Shown here one piece after another: positions 37,429-45,782 of a stretch of 64,000 nucleotides of DNA. This DNA comes from Methylibium sp965279545 (lineage in GTDB: Bacteria > Pseudomonadota > Gammaproteobacteria > Burkholderiales > Burkholderiaceae_C): positions 2,356,001 to 2,420,000 of the forward strand of contig NZ_OZ257250.1 of assembly GCF_965279545.1 (NCBI RefSeq), written 5' to 3'. Position 1 is the stretch's first letter. Every line of letters starts with the position of its first letter. Below the pieces are notes generated by a model. The model saw only the letters and a list, made by a program, of their open reading frames with translations. It made no database searches and was not told the origin of the DNA. The position numbers and the translations under genes were made by a program.

Positions 37429-38082
37429 ATGAACATCGAACAAGCCCGCTTCAACATGATCGAACAGCAGATCCGCCCCTGGGACGTGCTGGACTCGTCG
37501 GTGCTGTCGCTGCTCGCCATCGTGCGGCGCGAGGAGTTCGTGCCGCCGGCCTACCGTGCGATGGCCTTCACCGACATGGACCTGCCACTGCCCGAAGGGC
37601 AGTGCATGCTGTCGCCCAAGGTCGAGGCGCGGCTGCTGCAGGAGCTGGCGGTGCACAAGCACGAGCGCGTGCTCGAGGTCGGCACCGGCTCGGGTTTCAT
37701 GGCCGCCTTGCTGGCGCACAAGGCACGCGAGGTGATCAGTCTCGAGATCCGCCCCGCGCTGGCCTTGCAGGCCAAGATCAACCTGCAGCGCGCCGCCATC
37801 GTCAACGCCGAAGTGCGCCAGGCCGATGGGTCGCGCGGGCTCGCCGACGAGGGACCGTTCGACGTGATCGCCCTGTCCGGCTCGGTGGCCGAGATCCCGC
37901 AAGGCCTGCTCGATCAGCTCAAGGTCGGCGGCCGGCTCGCCGCCATCGTCGGCGAGGAGCCGGTGATGCGCGCCGTGCTCGTCACGCGCAGCGCGACCGG
38001 CGCCTTCCACCGCGTCGAACTGTTCGACACCGTCGCCCCGCGACTCGAGGGCTTCGGCGAGCCCTCGAAGTTCAGCTTCTGA
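37429..38082 (+). CDS. pcm: Protein-L-isoaspartate O-methyltransferase family protein
   Basis: The 217-residue protein shows the PCMT fold: N-terminal RFNMIEQQIRPWDVLD, the SAM site VLEVGTGSGFMAALLA, and a C-terminal segment rich in hydrophobic strands. PCMT repairs isoaspartyl residues. A conserved position just before tolC in many Burkholderiales suggests a specialised paralogue. A TAGAAT hexamer at 37387-37392 may be a -10 box giving it a promoter of its own inside the efflux run. Confidence 0.87.
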   Translation: MNIEQARFNMIEQQIRPWDVLDSSVLSLLAIVRREEFVPPAYRAMAFTDMDLPLPEGQCMLSPKVEARLLQELAVHKHERVLEVGTGSGFMAALLAHKAREVISLEIRPALALQAKINLQRAAIVNAEVRQADGSRGLADEGPFDVIALSGSVAEIPQGLLDQLKVGGRLAAIVGEEPVMRAVLVTRSATGAFHRVELFDTVAPRLEGFGEPSKFSF

Positions 38083-38146
38083 GCCGCTCTCGCGGCTCGC
38101 CGGCCACCGGCCCGTGCCCGGCGGTCACCCCCGAAGGAAGGCCCTC

Positions 38147-39496
38147 ATGCTGCAGCGCTCCCCGCCTCGCCCGATCCACGCCCCGCGGCGGCACCGCCTG
38201 GCCCGGGCGCTGGCGGCAGCACTCATGCTCGGCAGCGCAGCCGCTGGCGCGCAGAGCCTGCAGGCGTTGTACGACGCCGCGCGCGGCTACGACGCCACCT
38301 ACCTGGCCGCCCGGGCGCTGGCCGACTCCGCGCAGTACCGCAACGAGCAGGTCAAGGCGCTCAACCGCCCGAGCGTGAGCCTGAGCGCCAGCAGCACACG
38401 CACCGAGACCGACACCCCGATCGGACGCGCCGGCGGCAGCAGCACCGGCGCTCAGATCTCGGCACTGCAGCCGCTGTTCAACCGCACGAACAGCACCTCG
38501 ATCGACCAGGCCGAGAAAAACTACGTGATCTCGATGGCCGACCTCGAGACCGCCGAGCAGGACCTCGTCGTGCGCCTGAGCCAGGCCTACTTCGACGTGC
38601 TCGCCGCGCAGGACACGCTGGCGACGACGCGCGCCAACAAGACCGCCATCTCCGAGCAGTTGGCCTCGGCCAAGCGCAACTTCGAGGTCGGCACCGCGAC
38701 CATCACCGACACCCGCGAGGCCCAGGCCCGCTACGACCTCGCCACCGCGCAGGAGATCGGCGCCGAGAACGACCTGCGCAACAAGCGCATCGCGCTCGAC
38801 CAGCTGGTGGGTCGCACCGACGTGGAGCCGCGGCCGCTGACGATCCCGGCCCGGTTGCCCGACGTGCTGCCGGCCAACGTGGAGGACTGGGTCACGCGGG
38901 CCATCGAGTCGCCCAGCGTGCGCAAGGCCCGGCTCGCCTACGACATCGCACAGCTCGAGACCGCCAAGGCCCGCGCCGGCCACCTGCCGACGGTCGACCT
39001 GGTGGGCGGCGTCGGCGAGAACCGCAACACCGGCCGCACCACCGGCACCGGCCTCACCGGCAACACCACCAGCGCCCAGATCGGCGTGCAGATGAACCTG
39101 CCGCTGTTCGCCGGCTACTCGATCCAGAACCGCGTGAAGGAAACACTGTCGCTGGAGGAGAAGTCGCGCAACGACCTGGAGTTCGCGCGCCGCAGCGTCA
39201 CGCAGACCACGCGCCAGGCCTACTTCAACGTGCAGTCGGGGCTGGCCACCGTGAAGGCACTGGAGGCCGCCGAGGCCTCGAACCAGCTCGCGCTCGAGGC
39301 CACCCAGCTCGGCTACAAGGTCGGCGTGCGCGTCAACCTCGACGTGCTGAACGCGCAGACCCAGCTCTACACCACCCGGCGCGACCTGGCCCGCGCGCGC
39401 TACGACGTGGTGCTCGGCAACCTGCGCCTGCGCCAGGCGGCCGGCACGCTGAGGGCCGAGGACGTGAGCGCCGCCAACCAGCTGCTCGTGCCATGA
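38147..39496 (+). CDS. tolC: TolC-family outer membrane efflux channel
   Basis: The 449-residue protein has a signal peptide (residues 15-33, ending AAAGA) and two repeats of long helical hairpins with TolC features such as QPLFNRTNSTSIDQAEKNY and LPLFAGYSIQNRVKETL. It forms the outer-membrane duct for RND and type I systems. The ATG at 38147 has SD GAAGGAAGG. Its stop overlaps the DUF1415 gene (ATGA at 39493-39496). Confidence 0.94.
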   Translation: MLQRSPPRPIHAPRRHRLARALAAALMLGSAAAGAQSLQALYDAARGYDATYLAARALADSAQYRNEQVKALNRPSVSLSASSTRTETDTPIGRAGGSSTGAQISALQPLFNRTNSTSIDQAEKNYVISMADLETAEQDLVVRLSQAYFDVLAAQDTLATTRANKTAISEQLASAKRNFEVGTATITDTREAQARYDLATAQEIGAENDLRNKRIALDQLVGRTDVEPRPLTIPARLPDVLPANVEDWVTRAIESPSVRKARLAYDIAQLETAKARAGHLPTVDLVGGVGENRNTGRTTGTGLTGNTTSAQIGVQMNLPLFAGYSIQNRVKETLSLEEKSRNDLEFARRSVTQTTRQAYFNVQSGLATVKALEAAEASNQLALEATQLGYKVGVRVNLDVLNAQTQLYTTRRDLARARYDVVLGNLRLRQAAGTLRAEDVSAANQLLVP

Positions 39497-40095
39497 CGAC
39501 TCCCGGGCCCGAGCTCGCGATCGCGCGCACCCGCGCCTGGCTGCAGCGCGCCGTCGTCGGCCTGAACCTCTGCCCGTTCGCGAAGGCGGTCGAGGCCAAG
39601 GGCCAGGTGCGCTATGTGGTCTGCGACGACACCCACCCCGAAGACCTGCTCGACACGCTGTGCCAGGAGCTCACGCGCCTGGCCGAAGCCGACCCGGACG
39701 AGCTGGACACCACGCTGCTGATCCACCCGCAGGTGCTGACCGACTTCCTCGACTACAACGACTTCCTCGACCAGGCCGATGCGGCGATCGAAGGCCTGGG
39801 CTATGCCGGCGTGCTGCAGGTGGCAAGCTTCCACCCGCAGTACCAGTTCGCCGGCAGCGCGCCGGACGACATCGAGAACGCCAGCAACCGCTCGCCCTAC
39901 CCGACGCTGCACCTGCTGCGCGAAGCGAGCGTCGACCGCGCGGTGGCCGCCTTCCCCGAGGCCGAGGCGATCTACGAGACCAACATCCGCACGCTGCGCG
40001 AGCTGGGCGCCGAGGGCTGGGCCGAGGTGCAGGCTGCGATCGAGCGCGACGCGCACGGCGGTGCAGCCCCGACGGCAGACGGCAGCGCGCGCTGA
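39493..40095 (+). CDS. DUF1415 family protein
   Basis: The 200-residue cytoplasmic protein belongs to DUF1415 (VVGLNLCPFAKAVEAKGQVR near the N-terminus; GVLQVASFHPQYQF; NRSPYPTLHLLREASVD). The family has no established function. The Asn-Leu-Cys-Pro-Phe motif and conserved His suggest a possible active site or metal site. It is translationally coupled to tolC and followed 13 bp later by a YgjP-like gene. Confidence 0.85.
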   Translation: MTTPGPELAIARTRAWLQRAVVGLNLCPFAKAVEAKGQVRYVVCDDTHPEDLLDTLCQELTRLAEADPDELDTTLLIHPQVLTDFLDYNDFLDQADAAIEGLGYAGVLQVASFHPQYQFAGSAPDDIENASNRSPYPTLHLLREASVDRAVAAFPEAEAIYETNIRTLRELGAEGWAEVQAAIERDAHGGAAPTADGSAR

Positions 40096-40108
40096 GCCGG
40101 CGCCCGCC

Positions 40109-40615
40109 ATGTCCACCCTGCCCTACCTGGCGCACTACCCCGAGGCGCTGCAGGCCCAGGCGCGGCAGGCGATCGCGCAGGGCCGCCTGGCCGACTCGCT
40201 GCGCGCACGCTACCCCGAAGCGCACGACGTGCGCACCGACCGCGCGCTGTACGACTACGTCACCGCGCTGAAGAGCCGCTTCCTGCGCAACGCCGAGCCG
40301 CTGAGCAAGGTCGCCTACGACCAGCGGCTGCACATCATCCGCAACGCGCTGGGCACGCACACCGCGGTGTCGCGCGTGCAGGGCGGCCGGCTCAAGGCCA
40401 AGCGCGAGATCCGCGTCGCCAGCCTGTTCAAGGAAACACCGGCCGCCTTCCTGAAGATGATCGTCGTGCACGAACTCGCACACCTGAAGGAGCGCGAGCA
40501 CGGCAAGGCCTTCTATGCGCTGTGCACGCACATGGAGCCCGACTACCACCAGCTGGAGTTCGATCTGCGGCTGTGGCTCACGACGATGGAGCAGGCTGCG
40601 GCGGGGGCGCTGTGA
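40109..40615 (+). CDS. YgjP/DUF45-type putative metallohydrolase
   Basis: The 168-residue protein contains the zinc-binding motif VVHELAHLKEREHGKAF (His-Glu-X2-His and a downstream His), as in the YgjP/DUF45 group of M48-like proteins. Members have been linked to metallopeptidase-like or UTP pyrophosphatase activity; the substrate here is unknown. The last codons (AAGAL and stop, from about 40600) coincide with the first bases of the mosaic repeat copy 3, so the repeat supplies the C-terminus. Confidence 0.83.
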   Translation: MSTLPYLAHYPEALQAQARQAIAQGRLADSLRARYPEAHDVRTDRALYDYVTALKSRFLRNAEPLSKVAYDQRLHIIRNALGTHTAVSRVQGGRLKAKREIRVASLFKETPAAFLKMIVVHELAHLKEREHGKAFYALCTHMEPDYHQLEFDLRLWLTTMEQAAAGAL

Positions 40616-40990
40616 CGGGTCGCTGTGTTGCGTTCATGTCCCCCGGGCCGGGCTGGCGCCCGGCCCTCCTCCTTTACTTCACTCCACACAACGACCCGTC
40701 CCAGCGCTGCCACCACCGCGGCCCGTCGGGGCTCGACGGCCTGCGCGAGCGGCGATGGTGAGTGCTGGCGAGGGCGTCGGGTGAGCGGCGTAGCGAAGTT
40801 AAGGAGGAGGGGGCGGCCGTGAGGCCGGCACCGGGGGACATGAGCGGAGTCGCTCGCCCGGCGGCCTCGCCAGCACCGCGCGGTACCCGCAAGCGGCTGG
40901 CCGGCGGACGCCTCGAACCTCGACAACCCCACGCACACGAACGGCTGCAAGGAGCCGAACGACGCCGGGTGATTCGAGAGGGTCGAATGC
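40603..40990 (+). repeat. Mosaic intergenic repeat, copy 3 (module B split by a module D insertion, then C)
   Basis: The copy opens with GCGGGGGCGCTG, as in copy 2 at 30941-30952. The B hairpin arms are present (CATGTCCCCCGG at 40635-40646, CCGGGGGACATG at 40831-40842) but 184 bp separate them. The insert has a perfect 9-bp hairpin (40645-40666) and its own inverted ends: 40666-40680 (CTCCTCCTTTACTTC) with 40795-40809 (14 of 15 pairs). Part of it, called module D (40673-40770), recurs in copy 4. Module C follows (CCTCGAACCTCGACAACCCC). The copy fills the gap between the YgjP-like gene and the convergent GGDEF/EAL gene. Confidence 0.87.
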
Positions 40991-40999
40991 GGGCCGGTA

Positions 41000-43900
41000 T
41001 CAGGCAGCATCCTGTTCGCGCTGCACTGCCCATTCCACGAACACGTCGGCCGGCATCGGGCGGCCGAACAGGAAGCCCTGCAGTTCGTCACAGCGGGCCT
41101 CGCGCAGCAGCGCGGCCGCGCGGGGCTCCTCCACCCCCTCGGCCACCACCTGGAGGCCGAGCGTGTGGCCGAGACCGATGATGGCCATCGTGATGGCCCG
41201 GTCGGTCGGGTCGGCGAGCATGTCGTGCACGAACGAGCGATCGATCTTCAGCTTGTCGATCGGAAAGCGGTTGAGGTAAGCCAGGCTGGAGTAGCCCGTC
41301 CCGAAGTCGTCGATCGACAGGCCCACCCCCAGCGCGCGCAGCGTGTGCATCTGGCGCAGGTTGCGTTCGGCGTCTTCCATCACCATCGACTCGGTCAGCT
41401 CGAGCTCCAGCACGCCGGGCGGCACGCCGTGATGCTGCAGGGCGCTGCGCACGAGGTCGGTCAGGCCTTCGTCGCGCAGCTGACGGGCCGACAGGTTGAT
41501 CGACACCCCCCAATGTGGCAGCCCCTGCGCGCGCCATGCAGCCACTTGACGGCAGGTCTCTTCGATGACCCAGGCGCCGATCGGGACGATGAGCCCGGTT
41601 TCCTCGGCCAGCGGGATGAAGCTTGCAGGCGACACCATGCCGCGCTCCGGATGCTCCCAACGCAGCAAGCCCTCGACGCCGAGCAAGGCGCCGGTGGCGG
41701 CGCTGACGCGCGGCTGCCAATGGAGCTGGAGCTGGCGGAGTTCGACCGCACGCCGAAGATGGGCCTCGAGCTGCATGCGCGACTCCGCGCGCTCGGTCAT
41801 CTCGGCGGTGAAGAACTGCGCCGCATCCCTGCCCCCGGCCTTGGCCTGGTACATCGCCGTGTCGGCATGGCGCATCAGCTCGTCGATGTCGATCGCGTCG
41901 TCGGGGAAGACCGCGATGCCCACGCTGCACGAGACATGTAGCTCGGCGCCCTCCACCAGGTGCGGCTGGCGGATCAGCGGGATGAGCCGCTGATCGACGA
42001 TGTGAGCGATCTCGCCGATGTCCTGGACGCCGTTGAGCACGATGACGAACTCGTCGCCGCCGAGCCGGCTGACCGTGTCACCGGCCCGCACCGCTTCGAG
42101 CAGGCAGCGCGCGACCGACCGCAGCAGGCCGTCGCCGATGTGGTGGCCCAGCGAGTCGTTGATGTCCTTGAAGCGGTCGAGGTCGATGAACATCACCGCC
42201 ACCTTCTGCCCGCTGCGCTGCGCCTGCTGCACCGCCATGCGCAGGCGCTCGGTGCACAGCGATCGGTTCGGCAGCTCGGTCAGCACGTCGTGGTCGGCCA
42301 GGAAGCGGATGCGCTGCTCGCTCTTCTTGCGGTCGCTGATGTCGATCGATGTGAAGATGTAGTGCGAGATGTCGCCCTGCGACTGCCGCACCGCGCTGAC
42401 CATCAACCACGCGGGGTACTCGCTGCCGTTGCGTCGGCGCACCTGCAACTCGCCCTGCCAGGTGCCGCGCTGGGCGACGACCTGCCAGAACGAACCGGTG
42501 CGTTCCTCGAGCTCGCCGAAGGCCAGCATCAGCGACGGCTTCTCGCCCACCACCTCCTGCAGCTCGTAGCCGGTGTGGCGCGAGAAGGCCTGGTTGGCGG
42601 TGAGGATGCGACGCTCGGCATCGACGATCAGGATGCCCTCGCTCGAGGCTTCGAACACCTTGGCCCACAGCTCGAGCCGGCGCTCCATGAGCTTGAGGTG
42701 GTTGATCGGCGCGAACGCGGTCAGGACCGCGTCCTGGCCCTGGTAGCGGACGCGGCGCGCCGACAGCACCGCCCAGGCCGGCTCGGTGCCGGCACACCAG
42801 CGGACTTCGAACTCGTCGACCGCGCCGCGGTCGGACAGCTGCTGGAAGAAACGCGCACGCACCGCGGATTCGAGGCCGTGCCTCCACGGGTCGGCGCGGT
42901 GGCCGTTGAGCCAGGCCTCTGCCGGCGGGTTGGCGTGCAGCACCTCGTGGCCCGGGATCGAGGTCACGACCAGCGGGATCGGCGTGGCCTCCACCAGCGC
43001 ACGCTGCGCTTCGGCGGCCCGGGCGCTGGCGGCCAGCTCCTTCTGCGTCTCGCGCTCGCTGTCGAGCTGTGCCAGCATGCCGTTGAAGCCGACGACGAGG
43101 CGGCCGATTTCGTCGCTGCTGTTCCACTCGGCACGCCGCGAATGGTCGCCGGTGCGGCGCACGGCGTCGGTGACCTCGGCCAGGTGCCGCAGCGGCATCG
43201 CGATCTGGCGGGCCACGAAGTAGACGATCGCCAGGATCGCGCACAGCAATCCCAGCGCGGTGCCGAGATGGATCCACATGCGCTGGTACAGGCTCGCCAC
43301 ACGGGTGTGCAGCAAGCCTTCGAGCGCGTTCCCGGCCGTGGCCCAGGCGCCTCGCAGTTCGTGCACCAGCACGGCTTGCGCCTCCTGCACCGACGCGAGC
43401 GTGCGTGGCGTGGCGCCGCTGTCGATCAGCGCGCGGGCACTGCGGCGGTAGTCTTCCAGAGCGGTCTGAAGGCGCTGCTGCGACGGCGCCAAACGTTCTT
43501 TCAGCGCCGGGCCTCCTGCCGCATAGGCTTCGCTGTGGTCGGTGTCGATGCCCTGCCGCGTCGCGTCGAGCTTGCCTTCGAGAATGAGGTACTGCGTGCG
43601 CGCCTCGGCCATCCCGGCGCCGGCCGTGACCCGGGCCGCGAGCTGCACGCCCACGCCGTCGACGATCTCGAGCAGCTCCGGGTAGCGCAGCACGATCAAC
43701 GACATCGTGTAGTAGCTGTCGAGGTCGGGGTCGAGGATCAGGTTCGACTGGTTGCCGACGCGCGTGATCAGGTCGCGTCCGCGCGCCAGCAGGTCGGACA
43801 ACGCAGCGCGGCGCTGGTCCGGCGGCGCCGTGGCGAGCGTGCCGTAGGCGGCGGCCAGCGCGGCGCTGGGCTCGCCGCTCCGCATGCCCGCGCCGTGCGC

Positions 43901-44185
43901 CGCCTCGGTGCGAGCGAGCGCCGCCTGCCGCTCGGCGAGGCCCGGTGCAGTGGCTGCGACGCCGGCCGCCCACAGCGCGGCATCGACCAGGCCGTCTCGC
44001 ATCTCGGCGACATAGGCATTGCCCGCGATCTCCTTGCGGGCGAAGTCGATCGCGATGAACTTCTCGTTGATGAGGATGCTGCTGACGAAGATCACCGCCG
44101 TGAGGTCGAGCAGGTAGATCAGCATCAGCTTGCGCCCGACGCTCAGGCGGGCCAGCAGACGGCTGAAAGGGTTGGCGGTCGTCAT
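41000..44185 (-). CDS. Membrane sensor with HAMP, PAS, GGDEF and EAL domains
   Basis: The 1061-residue protein has a transmembrane helix near residues 20-40, a helical periplasmic sensor region, a second helix near 311-330, HAMP (about 330-385), PAS-type domains (about 420-650), GGDEF and EAL. The GGDEF motif SRLGGDEFVIV (near 708) is intact. The EAL domain starts GVEGLLRWEHP (near 835), keeps the Glu-X-Leu-X-Arg pattern, and has DDFGTGYSSLAYL. Both cyclic-di-GMP synthesis and hydrolysis therefore look possible. The ATG at 44183-44185 precedes NPFSRLLARLSVGRKLM. It is divergent from the GAF-like gene. Confidence 0.92.
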   Translation of the reverse strand: MTTANPFSRLLARLSVGRKLMLIYLLDLTAVIFVSSILINEKFIAIDFARKEIAGNAYVAEMRDGLVDAALWAAGVAATAPGLAERQAALARTEAAHGAGMRSGEPSAALAAAYGTLATAPPDQRRAALSDLLARGRDLITRVGNQSNLILDPDLDSYYTMSLIVLRYPELLEIVDGVGVQLAARVTAGAGMAEARTQYLILEGKLDATRQGIDTDHSEAYAAGGPALKERLAPSQQRLQTALEDYRRSARALIDSGATPRTLASVQEAQAVLVHELRGAWATAGNALEGLLHTRVASLYQRMWIHLGTALGLLCAILAIVYFVARQIAMPLRHLAEVTDAVRRTGDHSRRAEWNSSDEIGRLVVGFNGMLAQLDSERETQKELAASARAAEAQRALVEATPIPLVVTSIPGHEVLHANPPAEAWLNGHRADPWRHGLESAVRARFFQQLSDRGAVDEFEVRWCAGTEPAWAVLSARRVRYQGQDAVLTAFAPINHLKLMERRLELWAKVFEASSEGILIVDAERRILTANQAFSRHTGYELQEVVGEKPSLMLAFGELEERTGSFWQVVAQRGTWQGELQVRRRNGSEYPAWLMVSAVRQSQGDISHYIFTSIDISDRKKSEQRIRFLADHDVLTELPNRSLCTERLRMAVQQAQRSGQKVAVMFIDLDRFKDINDSLGHHIGDGLLRSVARCLLEAVRAGDTVSRLGGDEFVIVLNGVQDIGEIAHIVDQRLIPLIRQPHLVEGAELHVSCSVGIAVFPDDAIDIDELMRHADTAMYQAKAGGRDAAQFFTAEMTERAESRMQLEAHLRRAVELRQLQLHWQPRVSAATGALLGVEGLLRWEHPERGMVSPASFIPLAEETGLIVPIGAWVIEETCRQVAAWRAQGLPHWGVSINLSARQLRDEGLTDLVRSALQHHGVPPGVLELELTESMVMEDAERNLRQMHTLRALGVGLSIDDFGTGYSSLAYLNRFPIDKLKIDRSFVHDMLADPTDRAITMAIIGLGHTLGLQVVAEGVEEPRAAALLREARCDELQGFLFGRPMPADVFVEWAVQREQDAA

Positions 44186-44536
44186 GTCGCGGTGTGGACT
44201 CTTCGGGCTGGCGGCGTGCTCGGCCGTCGCGTCGGCCTTGCACTCGACCAGTTTTCGGCCGCGTCGGCGTGGACTTGATCCTGCAGCGCGCACTTGACGC
44301 AAACGGGGCAAGACCCATGCCACGTTCACTGACTGCACCACGTCGGACGCACGGTCGGTGACGGACCCGAGCGCCTCGGGCGGGTCGGCCTGTCGACGCG
44401 TTCACGCCGGGTCTTGGTGCGCCGAAGTGCGGCATGCCGGTGCACGGGCCAGGCGCCGCCGGGCGCCAACCCCGTCTCGAAGGCCCGTTGCCGGCCAGCC
44501 CTTGGCCTGCAACTTGCACAGTTCGGGAATCAACCC
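44186..44536. other. Divergent intergenic region between the GGDEF/EAL gene and the GAF-like gene
   Basis: This 351-bp region holds a sigma-54-like promoter candidate on the GAF-like side (44502-44518, listed separately). I see no other motif, repeat or coding frame that I can support. Confidence 0.5.
44502..44518 (+). promoter_or_regulatory. Sigma-54-type -24/-12 promoter candidate
   Basis: TTGGCCTGCAACTTGCA fits the -24 (TTGGC) and -12 (TTGCA) elements with exactly ten bases between GG and GC. It would start transcription near 44529, only 8 nt before the annotated ATG at 44537. Either the leader is very short, a later ATG (44546) is used, or the match is by chance. Confidence 0.4.
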
Positions 44537-45493
44537 ATGACACCGATGACCCCCACCTTCATCAAGGCTGCCGAAGTCTGGGTGCCCAGCGCCGACGGCA
44601 CGCTGCTCGAGTTCGGCTCGGGCGGCTTCGGTCCGGCCCGTCGCTTTGCGAGCCTCAGCCGTTCGATGTGCTTCGGCCGCGGCGAAGGCTTGCCCGGCCG
44701 CGCCTGGGAAGAGGGGCGCCCCGTGCTGTTGCGCCAGTTCGAGGGGACGGTCTTCCAGCGCACCGCCGCGGCCCACGCCGCCGGCCTGAGTTGCGCCCTC
44801 GCGCTGCCGTTGTTCCTGCACGACCGGCTCACCTCGGTGCTGGTGGTCTTCTGCGGCCACGTGCCCGGTCAGTCCGGCGCGCTGGAGCTGTGGCACCACG
44901 ACCCGCGCATCACCACCGACATGACGCTCGTCGACGGCGCCTACGGCGATGACACGCAGCACTTCGAAGCGATTTCGCAGCAGACCTACCTGCCGCGCGG
45001 GGTGGGCCTGCCGGGCCTGGCCTGGCAGCGTGGCGCAGCGGTGTTCGTTGCTGACCTGCCGGCCACGCCCGGCCGCTTCCTGCGCGCCGAAGAGGCTGCC
45101 GCGGCCGGCCTGCTGCGCGGCCTGGCGATTCCGGTGGGCTCGCGGCTCGCCGACCGGCATGTCGTGGCCTTCCTGGCGAGCGCGCGGCTGCCGCTGGCGC
45201 GCCGCATCGAGCGCTGGGTGCCCGACGAAGCCACGGCGCAACTGCGCCGCGTCGAGGCCTTCAGCGAACTGCACGGCGGCCGGTCGTCCGACGAGGCGCA
45301 CCTGCCGCTGTCATCGACCGGCAGCTCGCTCGCCAAGGCACTGCGCAGTGGCATGCCCGTCATCAACGACTACCCGGCCGACGAACCTGGCGCACCCGCC
45401 GCCGCCGCGGTGGCCATCGGGGCGACGGCGCTGCTGACGATCCCCGTGGTGTGGGAAGACGCGGTGGTCGAGGTGGTCGCGCTGTACCTGTAG
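44537..45493 (+). CDS. Protein of three tandem GAF-like repeats
   Basis: The 318-residue soluble protein has two clear GAF-like units: residues about 10-145 with GEGLPGRAWEEGRPVLL, and 146-250 with GVGLPGLAWQRGAAVFV. A third, degenerate unit from about 251 (TGSSLAKALRSGMPVINDY) ends in VVEVVALYL. The period is about 105 residues. GAF units bind small ligands or serve as interaction surfaces; no catalytic domain is present. It is divergent from the cyclic-di-GMP enzyme. The start could be ATG 44537 or 44546. Confidence 0.75.
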   Translation: MTPMTPTFIKAAEVWVPSADGTLLEFGSGGFGPARRFASLSRSMCFGRGEGLPGRAWEEGRPVLLRQFEGTVFQRTAAAHAAGLSCALALPLFLHDRLTSVLVVFCGHVPGQSGALELWHHDPRITTDMTLVDGAYGDDTQHFEAISQQTYLPRGVGLPGLAWQRGAAVFVADLPATPGRFLRAEEAAAAGLLRGLAIPVGSRLADRHVVAFLASARLPLARRIERWVPDEATAQLRRVEAFSELHGGRSSDEAHLPLSSTGSSLAKALRSGMPVINDYPADEPGAPAAAAVAIGATALLTIPVVWEDAVVEVVALYL

Positions 45494-45514
45494 CGGGCCG
45501 ACCTCGCCGGACCC

Positions 45515-45610
45515 GTCGCCTCGAGCGCAGCGGCGACGGCGGCCGGAATGAACCGTGTCAGCGACCCGTACACGTGCTGGTTGCCAAAACCACTTTGCCG
45601 CGTCACGCAG
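45515..45610 (-). pseudogene. Duplicated fragment of the helicase 3' end
   Basis: About 85 of 96 bases match 46868-46963, the part of the UvrD-like helicase gene encoding QQSGVGDRHVYGSLTRF and the next residues. The fragment keeps the same orientation and reading frame (here RQSGFGNQHVYGSLTRFIP). It is a relic, not a gene. Together with the intact copy it forms a direct repeat that brackets the MBL-fold gene. Confidence 0.85.
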
Positions 45611-45613
45611 AAT

Positions 45614-45688
45614 GATGAGAGAACGAGCAGGCAGTTCAGTCGGGAGCTCAAGCTCGAGGCTGCAAAGCTCGCCAAGAAGCGGGGCTGA
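45614..45688 (+). pseudogene. IS3-family OrfA transposase relic
   Basis: The reading frame DERTSRQFSRELKLEAAKL (then AKKRG and TGA at 45686-45688) matches the N-terminal helix-turn-helix start of IS3-family OrfA proteins. No start codon, downstream orfB or inverted repeats remain. It directly follows the duplicated helicase fragment, suggesting that IS activity created the rearrangement. Confidence 0.65.
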
Positions 45689-45782
45689 CCGGCCGTAAGA
45701 CCGACCGCCCTTCTTCGACCATGGTGCGAGGGTCGAATTGCCCGTCCCAGGCCCCCCGCTCTCACACCCCGAGGATCGCCCG

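Noticed and set aside
34110..38378. A 1422-codon open frame overlapping the RND pump and pcm genes in another frame
   Set aside because: The frame runs across two clear genes and a spacer and encodes Arg/Ala-rich low-complexity sequence. It is a shadow of the true frame.
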